From Flavobacterium sp. (GTDB lineage: Bacteria; Bacteroidota; Bacteroidia; Flavobacteriales; Flavobacteriaceae): DNA of 64,000 nucleotides. Every line of letters begins with the position of its first letter. The stretch's first letter is position 1. The notes below the pieces were generated by a model that ran no database searches, was not told where the DNA came from, and saw only the letters and a program-made list of their open reading frames with translations. Positions 54,576-62,447 of the stretch are shown one piece after another. A program made the position numbers and the translations under genes. The stretch lies in assembly GCF_027484205.1 (NCBI RefSeq), contig NZ_JAIXUB010000026.1, positions 1 through 64,000 on the forward strand. The letters run 5' to 3'.

Positions 54576-55214
54576 TTAAAATTTGTAACCTACTGTGGCT
54601 TGATACCACATGTTTTTGTAACGAGGCGTTGTTGAATTTCCATCACCATCATTATCTTTAATATCCCAACCTGCTCTAACGCCTATTACAAGATGATCAA
54701 TATTAATATCTGCTCCACCTGTAAGTGCTAAAATATTTTTACGAAGATTACTATTATCAAATTCCTCTTCTTGAGTTGAAGTTAATGTTCCGCCTGTAAA
54801 ATCATCGGTTTGTTTCATCAAGTAAGAAAATTGTGGTCCAAAAAGTATAGAAACATATTCTACTGGTTTGATAGAAAGTAGAACTGGAACATCAATAAAA
54901 TGAGTAGTTCTAGTCATTTCATAACTTTGTCCTAAAAAAGTTCCAGTCGATTTAAAACCTTTTTGAGAATATAAAATTTCAGGTTGTATTCCAAATATTT
55001 TACCCAATGGAATTACAACAAATGCTCCAGCTGCTAATCCGAATTTTCCGTCTGCTACAAAATCTTCTCCTTCAGAATCGTAAACGTTAGAAAAATTACT
55101 TCCTACTTTTAAACCAAAAGTCAAATTATCACGATTGTCAGAATTTGTTGTTTGTGCTTTTAAACTTGTTGTTGCAAATGCAACTAGTGCGATCATTATG
55201 ATTGCGTTTTTCAT
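54576..55214 (-). CDS. Outer-membrane beta-barrel protein (porin-like, PorT family)
   Basis: 212 residues. Signal peptide (ends LKAQ). The pattern FGLKVGSNFSNVYDSEGEDF is followed by alternating strands and short turns (GAFVVIPLGKIFGIQPEILYSQKGF; VPVLLSIKPVEYVSILFGPQFSYLM). The protein ends in WYQATVGYKF with a C-terminal Phe as for outer-membrane barrels. An 8-strand PF13568-type barrel is likely. In the stress cluster it may be an envelope-stability protein. Confidence 0.85.
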   Translation of the reverse strand: MKNAIIMIALVAFATTSLKAQTTNSDNRDNLTFGLKVGSNFSNVYDSEGEDFVADGKFGLAAGAFVVIPLGKIFGIQPEILYSQKGFKSTGTFLGQSYEMTRTTHFIDVPVLLSIKPVEYVSILFGPQFSYLMKQTDDFTGGTLTSTQEEEFDNSNLRKNILALTGGADINIDHLVIGVRAGWDIKDNDGDGNSTTPRYKNMWYQATVGYKF

Positions 55215-55252
55215 TTTTTTGTATTTAAGTTATATGCGTATTATTCATTATA

Positions 55253-55408
55253 TTATAAAACCTTTTTCCCTGTAATAATTCTTATTAAAATAGCTAGTAT
55301 TGCTAAAACAAGAAGAAAATGGATTAGACTTCCTGTGTTGTAAACAAAAAATCCCAAAGCCCATGAAATGATTAAAACTACTGCTATTAGATAAAGTAAA
55401 TTGTTCAT
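55253..55408 (-). CDS. Lmo0937-like membrane micro-protein (51 aa)
   Basis: ATG at 55408, TAA at 55253. 51 residues: MNNLLYLIAVVLIISWALGF, then FVYNTGSLIHFLLVLAILAI, then LIRIITGKKVL. Two membrane helices separated by a short polar turn with TGSLIHFLLVLAI match the Lmo0937 family of 45-55-residue membrane proteins. It has its own promoter (TACCTTTG at 55459-55452 on the minus strand) and the shared stress element 50 bp further up. Too short for many gene finders. Confidence 0.85.
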   Translation of the reverse strand: MNNLLYLIAVVLIISWALGFFVYNTGSLIHFLLVLAILAILIRIITGKKVL

Positions 55409-55451
55409 GATATTTGTTTTTAGTTATTGTATTGCTAATTTTATTATACAT

Positions 55452-55459
55452 CAAAGGTA
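55452..55459 (-). promoter_or_regulatory. -7 box of the Lmo0937-like gene
   Basis: Minus strand TACCTTTG, a perfect TAnnTTTG, 43 bp before the start codon at 55408. Confidence 0.6.
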
Positions 55460-55502
55460 CTATTGAACTAAAAGCTTTGTGTTACACTAACAGGAATTGA
55501 TA

Positions 55503-55519
55503 TTACATATTTACCACAT
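55503..55519 (-). promoter_or_regulatory. Shared stress-promoter element, site 2 (Lmo0937-like gene)
   Basis: Plus-strand TTACATATTTACCACAT: hexamers TTACAT and CCACAT, 11 bp apart. Lies 50 bp (edge to edge of the plus-strand coordinates) from the -7 box. See site 1. Confidence 0.6.
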
Positions 55520-56001
55520 TAATTATGCTTATTCTTTGTGGGAATAATAAGTAACGGAATAGTAGTTTGATTTAAAACATTCTCTGTTGTACTTCCAATT
55601 AAAATTTGCTCTAACCATTTTTGACTGTGCGAACCCATAACAATCATATCAACTTTTAAATGCTTCGCCGTTTTAAGAATTACCTCGGCAAACTCACCAT
55701 TTTCAACTAAGGTTTTAATTTTAGAATCGCCTAGATGTTTTTTTATTTTTTCAAGATAATAATTTGCAGCATCACTCATTCCATCAGCATTCATGTATTG
55801 ATAAAAAGTAGCACTATCAAAATCGCCAATACCTGTAAAAGGAGAAGTTAAAAAAGAAGTATAATACACTTCATTTTCAACAACATGGAGTAAAGTAACC
55901 TCAGCATGCATTGCTTTCGCAAATGAAAAACCAATTTCTGCCATTCTTGTTGCTGTTGGATTATAATCTAATGCCATTAATACTTTTTTCATTGTGTCCA
56001 T
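55519..56001 (-). CDS. Universal stress protein (UspA family)
   Basis: 160 residues, cytoplasmic. Begins MDTMKKVLMALDYNPTATRMAEIGFSFAKAMHAEVTLLHVVE, the USP Rossmann-like fold. The ATP-binding loop reads VMGSHSQKWLEQILIGSTTENVL; the second glycine of the G-2x-G-9x-G(S/T) motif is Ser, so ATP binding may be weak. Follows Dps by 10 bp and forms the end of the BON-Dps-USP operon. Confidence 0.92.
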   Translation of the reverse strand: MDTMKKVLMALDYNPTATRMAEIGFSFAKAMHAEVTLLHVVENEVYYTSFLTSPFTGIGDFDSATFYQYMNADGMSDAANYYLEKIKKHLGDSKIKTLVENGEFAEVILKTAKHLKVDMIVMGSHSQKWLEQILIGSTTENVLNQTTIPLLIIPTKNKHN

Positions 56002-56011
56002 TTTTAGTTTT

Positions 56012-56482
56012 TTATAAGTGTGAACGAAGAATCCAAGCCATTTTTTCGTGCTCTTCCATCAGTCCTGTAATAAAATCACTTGATCCTGAATCGTGAAACT
56101 CAAAAGCGAAATTTGAAATATTCTCTCTCAATTTCATGATGATACTTTCATGATCTATTAGCAATTCTTTTATAAATCCATAACTGTCATTTTGCTCTCG
56201 AGTGACTTCTGTAAGTTGCGTTAAACTTAAAAAAGAAGATAAACTTGCAGGTGCATAAAATCCTAATTTACGAATACGTTCCGCTACTTCATCAATAAAT
56301 CCTTCTAATTGTCGGTATTGTGATTCGAAGAATTTGTGTTTTTCAAAAAAATCTGCGCCTTCTAAATTCCAATGAGCATTTCTAGTTTTAGTATATAAAA
56401 CATATTCGTCTGCTAAAATTTTTGATAATTCATTAACAACCGATTGACCATTTTTTTCTGTAATTCCAATATTTGCTTTCAT
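56012..56482 (-). CDS. dps: Dps-family ferritin-like DNA protection protein
   Basis: 156 residues from the ATG at 56482 (MKANIGITEKNGQ), chosen because relatives begin there and because the next upstream ATG (56497) would overlap the preceding stop. Ferroxidase-site residues in HWNLEGADFFEKHKFFE and DEVAERIRKLG; NAHWNLEG is the Dps signature. Makes a 12-subunit shell that stores iron and shields DNA from peroxide. Second gene of the BON-Dps-USP operon. Confidence 0.93.
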   Translation of the reverse strand: MKANIGITEKNGQSVVNELSKILADEYVLYTKTRNAHWNLEGADFFEKHKFFESQYRQLEGFIDEVAERIRKLGFYAPASLSSFLSLTQLTEVTREQNDSYGFIKELLIDHESIIMKLRENISNFAFEFHDSGSSDFITGLMEEHEKMAWILRSHL

Positions 56483-56486
56483 TTGC

Positions 56487-57146
56487 TTAATTTTCAAAAC
56501 CTACTTCTAAATTATTTTCAACAAACCATACACCAGGAGTACTCCATACAATCTTTTCTGCCTGATGTTTTTGATATAAAGAATGAACAATTCCTGATAG
56601 TGTGACTTTTTTGTCTAAAACTGTAATTGTAATTTCATCACTATTTATTGCCCAATTTGAAGCAATTGCTTCTTCAATCGCTTTTTTTTCAATTTCGTCG
56701 TGTAATTCCGTTTTAATCGAAATTTTGTTAGTTAAACCATGAACTCCTAAAAGACTACCAGCTATTTTATTTGCCGTTTCTCTTTGATAATTCCATTCTA
56801 AATTTCCTTCTAAAGTTACCCAACCGTTTTCAACTTTCACTTTTATAGCATCATTTGGAATTTCCCAATTCCATTGAAATGCATTGACCACTTCATGAGC
56901 AATTTGGGTATCAGAAATGGCATTGTTCATTCCGAATTTGACTTCCATTTTTTCAACAATGGCTTTAACTCCCAATATATTTTTAGTTGTTTCTTCAGCT
57001 TTCACCTTTTTAGCATAACTATCTGTAAAACCTGTTAAAGTAACAATGCCATCGTCAACCGAAACACCTATTTCTTCTTTATTTAATAAAGGTTCCCATT
57101 GAAGTGCATTTTGAACTCTATTTTGTAAATCTGCGTTTGTTTTCAT
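56487..57146 (-). CDS. Triple BON-domain protein (OsmY-like)
   Basis: 219 residues from the ATG at 57146 (MKTNADLQNRVQNALQWEP). The upstream in-frame ATG at 57206 would place an odd hydrophobic stretch before it, and the promoter suggests transcription starts about 57176, which excludes it. Three BON repeats, each with WEP/WN...DDGIVTLTGFTDSYAKKVKAE-type pattern (about 1-75, 75-150, 150-219). BON proteins bind phospholipid or envelope surfaces and are osmotically induced. No signal peptide is visible. Confidence 0.88.
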   Translation of the reverse strand: MKTNADLQNRVQNALQWEPLLNKEEIGVSVDDGIVTLTGFTDSYAKKVKAEETTKNILGVKAIVEKMEVKFGMNNAISDTQIAHEVVNAFQWNWEIPNDAIKVKVENGWVTLEGNLEWNYQRETANKIAGSLLGVHGLTNKISIKTELHDEIEKKAIEEAIASNWAINSDEITITVLDKKVTLSGIVHSLYQKHQAEKIVWSTPGVWFVENNLEVGFEN

Positions 57147-57171
57147 CAAAATAATTTTAAATGTAATGTCA

Positions 57172-57190
57172 TTATTACGTAATAAAATTA
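57172..57190 (-). promoter_or_regulatory. Promoter of the BON-Dps-USP operon with 14-bp palindrome
   Basis: Perfect palindrome TTATTACGTAATAA at 57172-57185, overlapping the -7-like box TAATTTTA (minus strand 57190-57183; one mismatch to TAnnTTTG). The transcription start would be near 57176, inside the palindrome, 30 bp before the ATG. This geometry suits a repressor site. Not found at the other stress promoters. Confidence 0.45.
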
Positions 57191-57233
57191 GTTCCACATT
57201 GAGCAAAAAACATTACAATAGAACTTTATTAAA

Positions 57234-57250
57234 TTACATAAATATCACAT
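57234..57250 (-). promoter_or_regulatory. Shared stress-promoter element, site 1 (BON-Dps-USP operon)
   Basis: Plus-strand TTACATAAATATCACAT: TTACAT and TCACAT, 11 bp apart, a direct repeat of about one helical turn. Lies 50 bp above the operon's -7 box and 88-104 bp above the start codon. Confidence 0.6.
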
Positions 57251-57257
57251 CAACAAT

Positions 57258-59552
57258 TTATACCTCTTGAAAAGTCTCATTGTATAATTGTACTTCTATT
57301 TTTGAATTGAGTATTTCTTCAAAAATTAGTCGTGCCATTAAATAACTTACAGTTGATTCAGCACCTTGATTCAAATTGACATGATGTTCTTCTAATCCAT
57401 CATAACATCCACCAGTTATTGGATTATAAACTATTTGATGTAAATGATTTTTTCCTAAAAACCAATTAAATGCGGTTTCCATTTTTTCGAAATATCCTTC
57501 TTCTTGAAAAGAATTATAAAAACTATTTAAAGCTAAAATGGTATAAGTAACATCTATGGGTTGTTCGCCAAAATCATTAGCGCTTTTATCCTTGTGATGC
57601 CAACCTTGATTAGAAATGACTTTAATTTGATTGTCTCTAAAAATGATAGAAAGTAAAAAATCAAATGACGTTTTTGCAATTTTTCGATACAATAAACTTC
57701 CTGTACTCATAGATGCAAAAAGCATAGCTTCAGGTAAAAGACTGTTAGCATAAGTTAAATAATTTTCAAACCATTTCCAGTTTTTATCGGAAACACCTCT
57801 GAATTTTGAAACTAAATTGTCTGCTAATTGTGTTATTATAACTTTAATAATTACGTTATTTATTTCTAAATTATAAAAATAAAGTCCTTTGATAGCAAAG
57901 GCAATGGCTCTTGGAGAGCGAAATGTGGCTATATTTTTAAGAGATTTTTTTAAAGCAATTTTTGCAACCTCAATCAATTTTTCGCTAAATAAGTTCTGAT
58001 ACGAACTAAATTCTCCTAATGCCCAAATAGCTCTTCCGTTAGAATCCTCGAGATTTTCATCTTTATTTTTCAAGAAAAAATTTCCTTTTTGGTCAACATA
58101 GTTTAAAAAACTTCCGTCATCTTGTTGGCAAAAAATAATAAAATCAAGATAGATTGTAATCAATTCTAAATCAGCTACATCATTTGTTATTTCATAATGT
58201 TTCGTCATTGCAATTAATGCACGAGCATTGTCATCTAAAGTGTAACCTGATTCTAAATCGGGTGATGAAATTTGAGAAAACTGAATCATTCCATCTTTAG
58301 TTGTCAATCTTTTTATATGATCTAAAGAAATTTTAGGTAATTCATATTTTAATTCAACTTTGTGTTTTGCTAAACTGCTTTTGGTTAATTCAATGTGAGC
58401 AATAGCTGCATTTTGCCATGATGTTGGACTGATTTTATGCAAAGCATTAAGACGCATTTCTTTTAACAATTTAGGATCGTATAGCAATTTTATAGTTGCT
58501 TCTGCTAATTGTTCTGAATTTTGAAAATCAAAGTTTATTCCTGCACCATCTAACAACTCTTTAGCATGAGGAATTGGCGTTGAAATTACAGGACAACCAC
58601 AAGCTAAAGCATAAGCTAATGTTCCACTAACAGCTTGATTTGGGTCTTTTGATGTGAAGAAATATATCTTTGTTCGTTGTAAATAATCCATCAACTCCTG
58701 AAGAGATAAATATCGATTAATAAAACGAACATTATTTTGCAATCCTAATTCATAAACTTTTTCATAAAGAAAGTTTCTATACTTTTCTCCATCGCGTTTT
58801 AAAACTTCTGGATGCGTTTTTCCAATTACTAAATAGATAACATTTGGAAATTTTTCAATGATTTTTGGCAAAGCTTCAATTGCGGTTTCTATACTTTTTC
58901 CTTCACTTAATAATCCGAATGTTGACAGCACTACTCTATCTGCCAAATGAATTTTTGATTTATTTTCTGAAACTTCACTTGATGTAACTAAATGTGTACC
59001 ATGCGCAATTACTGTTATTTTTTGAACTGCAATTCCATAATCACTTCTTAAAATTATTGCCGATGCATTCGTCATTACAATAACCGAGTCAGAGCAATCA
59101 ACAATCTTTCGTACAATTTTTTTTAATTTAGAATTTGGATCGGGTAAAACGGTATGAAATGTTGTCGTTATTGGTCTTTTTAAATGTGCCATTAATTTTA
59201 GTAAATAGCTGCCATTTTCACCGCCAAATAATCCAAACTCGTGTTGCAGGAAAATCATAGCTATATTTTTATCAGCATTTATTCTATTTGCTAATTGTAT
59301 AAACTGTTCTTCTTCATCAGTTTGAATAGTATATTTTACCTCGTCTGCATAGTTGTACTCGGTTTCTTTCGCATTTAAAGCACAAACTTTTAATGAAAAA
59401 CTATGTCCAAACTTTTCTTGAATTGCATTTCTTAAATCTTGTGTATATGTTGCAATGCCACATTCTCTTGGTGGATAAGTTGTTATAAATAAAATTTCGG
59501 GCAATTCTTTATGCTTTGAAAAAATTGAATTTGTCTTTTCAACAGTTGGCAT
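57258..59552 (-). CDS. GT4 glycosyltransferase fused to a six-hairpin glycosidase-like domain
   Basis: About 764 residues from the ATG at 59552 (MPTVEKTNSIF); ATGs at 59642 and 59648 would give 30-32 more residues, so the start is uncertain. Residues 15-390 are a GT-B transferase of family GT4: PEILFITTYPPRECGIATYTQ, HGTH-like IAHGTHLV, and the C-terminal ACGCPVISTPIPHAKELLDGAG. Residues 420-760 are helical hairpins with GYTLDDNARALIAMTKHY and QPIDVTYTILALNSFYN, resembling an (alpha/alpha)6 toroid. Paired with a GH130 gene whose stop lies just upstream. Substrate unknown. Confidence 0.85.
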   Translation of the reverse strand: MPTVEKTNSIFSKHKELPEILFITTYPPRECGIATYTQDLRNAIQEKFGHSFSLKVCALNAKETEYNYADEVKYTIQTDEEEQFIQLANRINADKNIAMIFLQHEFGLFGGENGSYLLKLMAHLKRPITTTFHTVLPDPNSKLKKIVRKIVDCSDSVIVMTNASAIILRSDYGIAVQKITVIAHGTHLVTSSEVSENKSKIHLADRVVLSTFGLLSEGKSIETAIEALPKIIEKFPNVIYLVIGKTHPEVLKRDGEKYRNFLYEKVYELGLQNNVRFINRYLSLQELMDYLQRTKIYFFTSKDPNQAVSGTLAYALACGCPVISTPIPHAKELLDGAGINFDFQNSEQLAEATIKLLYDPKLLKEMRLNALHKISPTSWQNAAIAHIELTKSSLAKHKVELKYELPKISLDHIKRLTTKDGMIQFSQISSPDLESGYTLDDNARALIAMTKHYEITNDVADLELITIYLDFIIFCQQDDGSFLNYVDQKGNFFLKNKDENLEDSNGRAIWALGEFSSYQNLFSEKLIEVAKIALKKSLKNIATFRSPRAIAFAIKGLYFYNLEINNVIIKVIITQLADNLVSKFRGVSDKNWKWFENYLTYANSLLPEAMLFASMSTGSLLYRKIAKTSFDFLLSIIFRDNQIKVISNQGWHHKDKSANDFGEQPIDVTYTILALNSFYNSFQEEGYFEKMETAFNWFLGKNHLHQIVYNPITGGCYDGLEEHHVNLNQGAESTVSYLMARLIFEEILNSKIEVQLYNETFQEV

Positions 59553-59631
59553 TTTAAAAAAGTTGATTCCATTTAAATTGTTTAATGATTCTTTATAAAC
59601 AATTAAACTGTTGTTATATATTGGAAAAATA

Positions 59632-60663
59632 TTAGCTCTCATGATCAATTTTATTTAGTAATAATTCTTTTAATAATTCTTTCAAACTCACCGATGCACA
59701 AGCAATACACTTATCAGCAGCACCATAATAAATGTATAATTCATCATCAAATAAAGCAGTTCCTGTTGGAAAAACCACATTGTTCACAACACCATTTAGT
59801 TCATAATCAAACTCAGGAATAAAAAGTGGATTGATTAATCGAGCAATGACTTTTGTGGGATTGTTTATATCAAGTAAAGCTGCAGCTGCCGAATAAATAT
59901 AACCTTCGGAAGTGTCATAAACTCCATGATAAATAATCAACCAACCAAATTCTGTTTCAATTGGTGGTGCACCAGCTCCAATATATCCCGACTCATGATT
60001 AACGCCTACTGGATCAAGTATAATATGCTCGTTAAAATGAAGAAAATAATGATCCCAATAATCTTTTGTTAATTCTTTCAAATCATTGACCATAACCAAC
60101 TGAATTCCTGGACGAATGCGATGCAAAAAAGCCAACTTTCCATCAATCCTTCTTGGAAAAAAAACCACATCTTTGTCCCATAAATAAATTTGTTCATTAG
60201 GTTCAAAATGCCGAACGTGTCTAAAATATTTTACATTAACTAAATTGTTACATTCTGCTAATCGTTTGAATTCATCAAAAGTATATTTAGGTACAATAAT
60301 TCCTTGTCTTTCAAACGTTTTTAAATCGGTTGATGTAACTAATGCTCCAAGCGCATTTATTCCGTTGTAAGCAGTATAAGTAATATAATAGATACCGTCA
60401 ATTTTTACAATTCTTGGATCTTCAATACCTTTTGAAGCATCATCAGTAAGCGGAATTAACAATGGTGTATTACTTCGTTCGATAATTTTTAATGGTCCAT
60501 CTAATTTGCAATATCCAATTGTTGAATAATTTCCATTTCTAACCGCTCTATACAGCATATGTAAAGTAGTTCCTTCTTGCATTACGGCAGGATTTAGAAC
60601 ACTATCATTCTCAAATGCTAAGTCTGTTTTTTTTAAAAGAATTCCGTGTTTTTTTATTTCCAT
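59632..60663 (-). CDS. GH130 phosphorylase or mannosidase (stress-island type)
   Basis: 343 residues, cytoplasmic, no signal peptide. GH130 five-bladed propeller: NPAVMQEGTTLHMLYRAVRNG, GIEDPRIVKIDGIYYITYTAY with a catalytic Asp, and GWLIIYHGVY. Divergent from the mannosylglucose phosphorylase at 22245. Stands before the GT4 fusion (80 bp), a pairing seen with general-stress genes in many bacteria. It could degrade or remodel a mannose-containing oligosaccharide that the partner makes. Substrate not derivable. Confidence 0.88.
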   Translation of the reverse strand: MEIKKHGILLKKTDLAFENDSVLNPAVMQEGTTLHMLYRAVRNGNYSTIGYCKLDGPLKIIERSNTPLLIPLTDDASKGIEDPRIVKIDGIYYITYTAYNGINALGALVTSTDLKTFERQGIIVPKYTFDEFKRLAECNNLVNVKYFRHVRHFEPNEQIYLWDKDVVFFPRRIDGKLAFLHRIRPGIQLVMVNDLKELTKDYWDHYFLHFNEHIILDPVGVNHESGYIGAGAPPIETEFGWLIIYHGVYDTSEGYIYSAAAALLDINNPTKVIARLINPLFIPEFDYELNGVVNNVVFPTGTALFDDELYIYYGAADKCIACASVSLKELLKELLLNKIDHES

Positions 60664-60682
60664 GATGGTGCTTTTTTTAGAT

Positions 60683-60717
60683 AAAAAAAGTGCAGCGTTT
60701 GTAGTGCTGCACTTTTT
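60683..60717 (-). terminator. Terminator after the CsbD-like gene
   Basis: AAAAAGTGCAGC/GCTGCACTTTTT with a 9-nt loop and T run on the minus strand. Transcription of the GH130-GT4 pair therefore needs read-through or a promoter hidden in 60664-60682, and I see none. Confidence 0.85.
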
Positions 60718-60781
60718 ATTGACTTTTACATGTATTCGTAGTATCTCGTAAACTCTACGTTGCCCACATAATCAAGTCAAA

Positions 60782-61006
60782 TTATACTGTTGCAGGTTGC
60801 ACTTTTCTGATAATGTTGATTACTTCTTCTCTTTTTTTGTGAAGACGTAACTCTAATCTTTTTACTAAATCTTCCTCTCTACCTCTTTCAAATTTTAAGT
60901 CAGCATCTGTTAGTTGTGGAAATTTTTCTTTCAAATCGTCTGCTTGTTGACTCCAATCTCCTGAAATTTTTAACGCTTCTGTACTTTTGTTGTGTTTTGC
61001 TTCCAT
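60782..61006 (-). CDS. CsbD-like general-stress protein (74 aa)
   Basis: Small hydrophilic protein with LKISGDWSQQADDLKEKFPQL and TDADLKFERGREEDLVKRLE, then REEVINIIRK. This matches the CsbD-like family seen in Bacteroidetes next to Dps and BON genes. Predicted mostly unstructured with a helix. -7 box CAACTTTG (minus strand 61051-61044) and the stress element lie upstream. Confidence 0.85.
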   Translation of the reverse strand: MEAKHNKSTEALKISGDWSQQADDLKEKFPQLTDADLKFERGREEDLVKRLELRLHKKREEVINIIRKVQPATV

Positions 61007-61043
61007 GATTTATAATAAATTAAAATGTTTCTTTTTGATAGTA

Positions 61044-61051
61044 CAAAGTTG
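61044..61051 (-). promoter_or_regulatory. -7-like box of the CsbD-like gene
   Basis: Minus strand CAACTTTG, one mismatch to TAnnTTTG, 38 bp before the start codon. Its distance from the stress element (50 bp) equals that at the perfect box of the Lmo0937-like gene. Confidence 0.45.
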
Positions 61052-61094
61052 CAATGATTGTGTTCAAAGTCTATTACACAATGATTACCAATTA

Positions 61095-61109
61095 TTACAT
61101 AATTCACTT
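61095..61109 (-). promoter_or_regulatory. Shared stress-promoter element, site 4 (CsbD-like gene)
   Basis: Plus-strand TTACATAATTCACTT: TTACAT and TCACTT 9 bp apart, preceded by further TTACAC (61074-61079) and TTACCA (61085-61090) hexamers. Confidence 0.5.
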
Positions 61110-61140
61110 ATTAACAATAACTTAACCGTATTAAACAAAA

Positions 61141-61165
61141 AAAACACCCTATAAATGGATGTTTT
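61141..61165 (-). terminator. Terminator after the AraC gene
   Basis: Minus strand AAAACATCC/GGGTGTTTT around a 7-nt loop, with one U-G pair, followed by T residues. Confidence 0.65.
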
Positions 61166-61186
61166 CAATTTTAATTTATAAAACAA

Positions 61187-61759
61187 TTATATACTTTCTA
61201 AATTCTCTCTTAAATGTGATTGCCTTCTCTTTTTTAATTGCTGAAAATAAGAAGGAGAAAGTCCTGTTATTTTTTTAAATTGATTAGATAAATGTGCCAC
61301 ACTACTATAATTTAAAAGATAAGCAATTTCGGTTAAATTCAATTCATCATATAAAAGCAACTCTTTAACTCGTTCTATTTTATGATTGATAATGTATTGT
61401 TGTATGGTTATTCCTTTTACCTCTGAAAAAATATTAGACAAATAGGTATAATCATGATGCAATTTTTCACTGATATAATCAGAATAATTCACTTTTGGAA
61501 GTTCATCTGTATAATGAACCATCTCAACAATTACATTTTTAATACGTTCAATTAAAATAGCTTTTTTGTCGTCTAATAATTCTAATCCCGACTTAGCTAG
61601 ATTTACTTTTAATTCTAAAAATTTTTCAGGTTTAATATCTTCTAAAATTTCAACCATTCCTAAATCTACAATCACATAGTGCAAACCTAATTTTCTCAAT
61701 TCTTCTTTAACCATCATTTTGCAACGAAGACTAACCATATATTTTATATATAGAATCAT
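61187..61759 (-). CDS. AraC-family regulator of the stress island (short, no cupin)
   Basis: 190 residues. The N-terminal part (MILYIKYMVSLRCKMMVKEELRKLGLHYVIVDLGMVEI) lacks a cupin; related proteins start with this MVSxRCK phrase. C-terminal HTH with YLSNIFSEVKGITIQQYIINHKIERVKELL and LTEIAYLLNYSSVAHLSNQFKKITGLSP. The family is common in Flavobacteria near stress genes. It may control the shared promoter element found upstream of neighbouring genes; that link is inference. Downstream of the cupin gene on the same strand. Confidence 0.85.
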   Translation of the reverse strand: MILYIKYMVSLRCKMMVKEELRKLGLHYVIVDLGMVEILEDIKPEKFLELKVNLAKSGLELLDDKKAILIERIKNVIVEMVHYTDELPKVNYSDYISEKLHHDYTYLSNIFSEVKGITIQQYIINHKIERVKELLLYDELNLTEIAYLLNYSSVAHLSNQFKKITGLSPSYFQQLKKRRQSHLRENLESI

Positions 61760-61807
61760 AACTGTTTGATTTTTATCAACAAATTAAGTTTTGCTAAGTA
61801 TTCTCAT

Positions 61808-62161
61808 TTAATCTTCATAACCACTTTTAATTACGGTTGAAATCATTTTAAATTGCTCGTTAGCATTAAAATGATGCTTTGAATTAGCAGGTATGATAAT
61901 ACCATCACCTAATTTTAATTTTATTTTTTTGTCGTTTAGTGTTAGTTCTGCAACACCATCTATGATTTGAATATACGTATCAAAAGGTGAAATTTTTTCA
62001 TCCAACTCTTCACCAGCATCAAAAGATGAAACCGTAACATTGCCTGTTATTTTTTTAATAATAGTTTTACTGACAATTGCATTTGACATATACTCGATTA
62101 TTTCTACTACTATATGAGTCTTTCCTTTTTCTAACTCTAAATTGTCATTTGGTTTTTTCAT
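61808..62161 (-). CDS. Cupin-domain protein
   Basis: 117 residues, single cupin fold: VSSFDAGEELDEKISPFDTYIQIIDGVAELTLNDKK, LKLGDGIIIPANSKHHFNANEQFKM. The first metal motif is degenerate (no His pair), the second has HHF. Small cupins of this type occur with GH130-GT4 stress genes. Possibly sugar binding. Promoter with -7-like AACTTTTG (minus strand 62226-62219) and stress element site 3 above it. Confidence 0.8.
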   Translation of the reverse strand: MKKPNDNLELEKGKTHIVVEIIEYMSNAIVSKTIIKKITGNVTVSSFDAGEELDEKISPFDTYIQIIDGVAELTLNDKKIKLKLGDGIIIPANSKHHFNANEQFKMISTVIKSGYED

Positions 62162-62218
62162 CTTTTATTGAATAATTATTTTGTTGCTTTATTTCGAAAT
62201 TAAAATTATTATCCTAAG

Positions 62219-62226
62219 CAAAGTTG
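62219..62226 (-). promoter_or_regulatory. -7-like box of the cupin gene
   Basis: Minus strand AACTTTTG, one mismatch to TAnnTTTG, 57 bp before the start codon, 51 bp below stress element site 3. Confidence 0.4.
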
Positions 62227-62270
62227 ATACTAAATAATTGAAAAAATATTACAACTAAACAGCAACAATT

Positions 62271-62285
62271 TACATAAATCACACT
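62271..62285 (-). promoter_or_regulatory. Shared stress-promoter element, site 3 (cupin gene)
   Basis: Plus-strand TTACATAAATCACAC: TTACAT and TCACAC, 9 bp apart as in site 4. Remaining spacer 62162-62447 shows no other signal except the terminator. Confidence 0.5.
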
Positions 62286-62407
62286 AGCATATTTTCATAG
62301 AACTTTATGATATAAAAATCACTTAATCAATAATTTATATAAAGGTAACCTAAAATATATGGAATATTAGACTATTTAAGGATTTAATGATGAAACTTTT
62401 TAGTAAT

Positions 62408-62432
62408 AAAAAAGCGACTCTTCCGAATCGCT
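62408..62432 (-). terminator. Terminator after the LTA-synthase-like gene
   Basis: Minus strand AGCGATTC-GGAA-GAGTCGCT, an 8-bp stem with a GNRA-type GGAA tetraloop and one U-G pair, followed by a T run. Confidence 0.85.
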
Positions 62433-62447
62433 CTAGTAATTTATTTT

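Noticed and set aside
55248..55454. 68-residue minus-strand frame
   Set aside because: It overlaps the Lmo0937-like gene in another frame and its translation is low-complexity; the 51-residue frame matches a known family instead.
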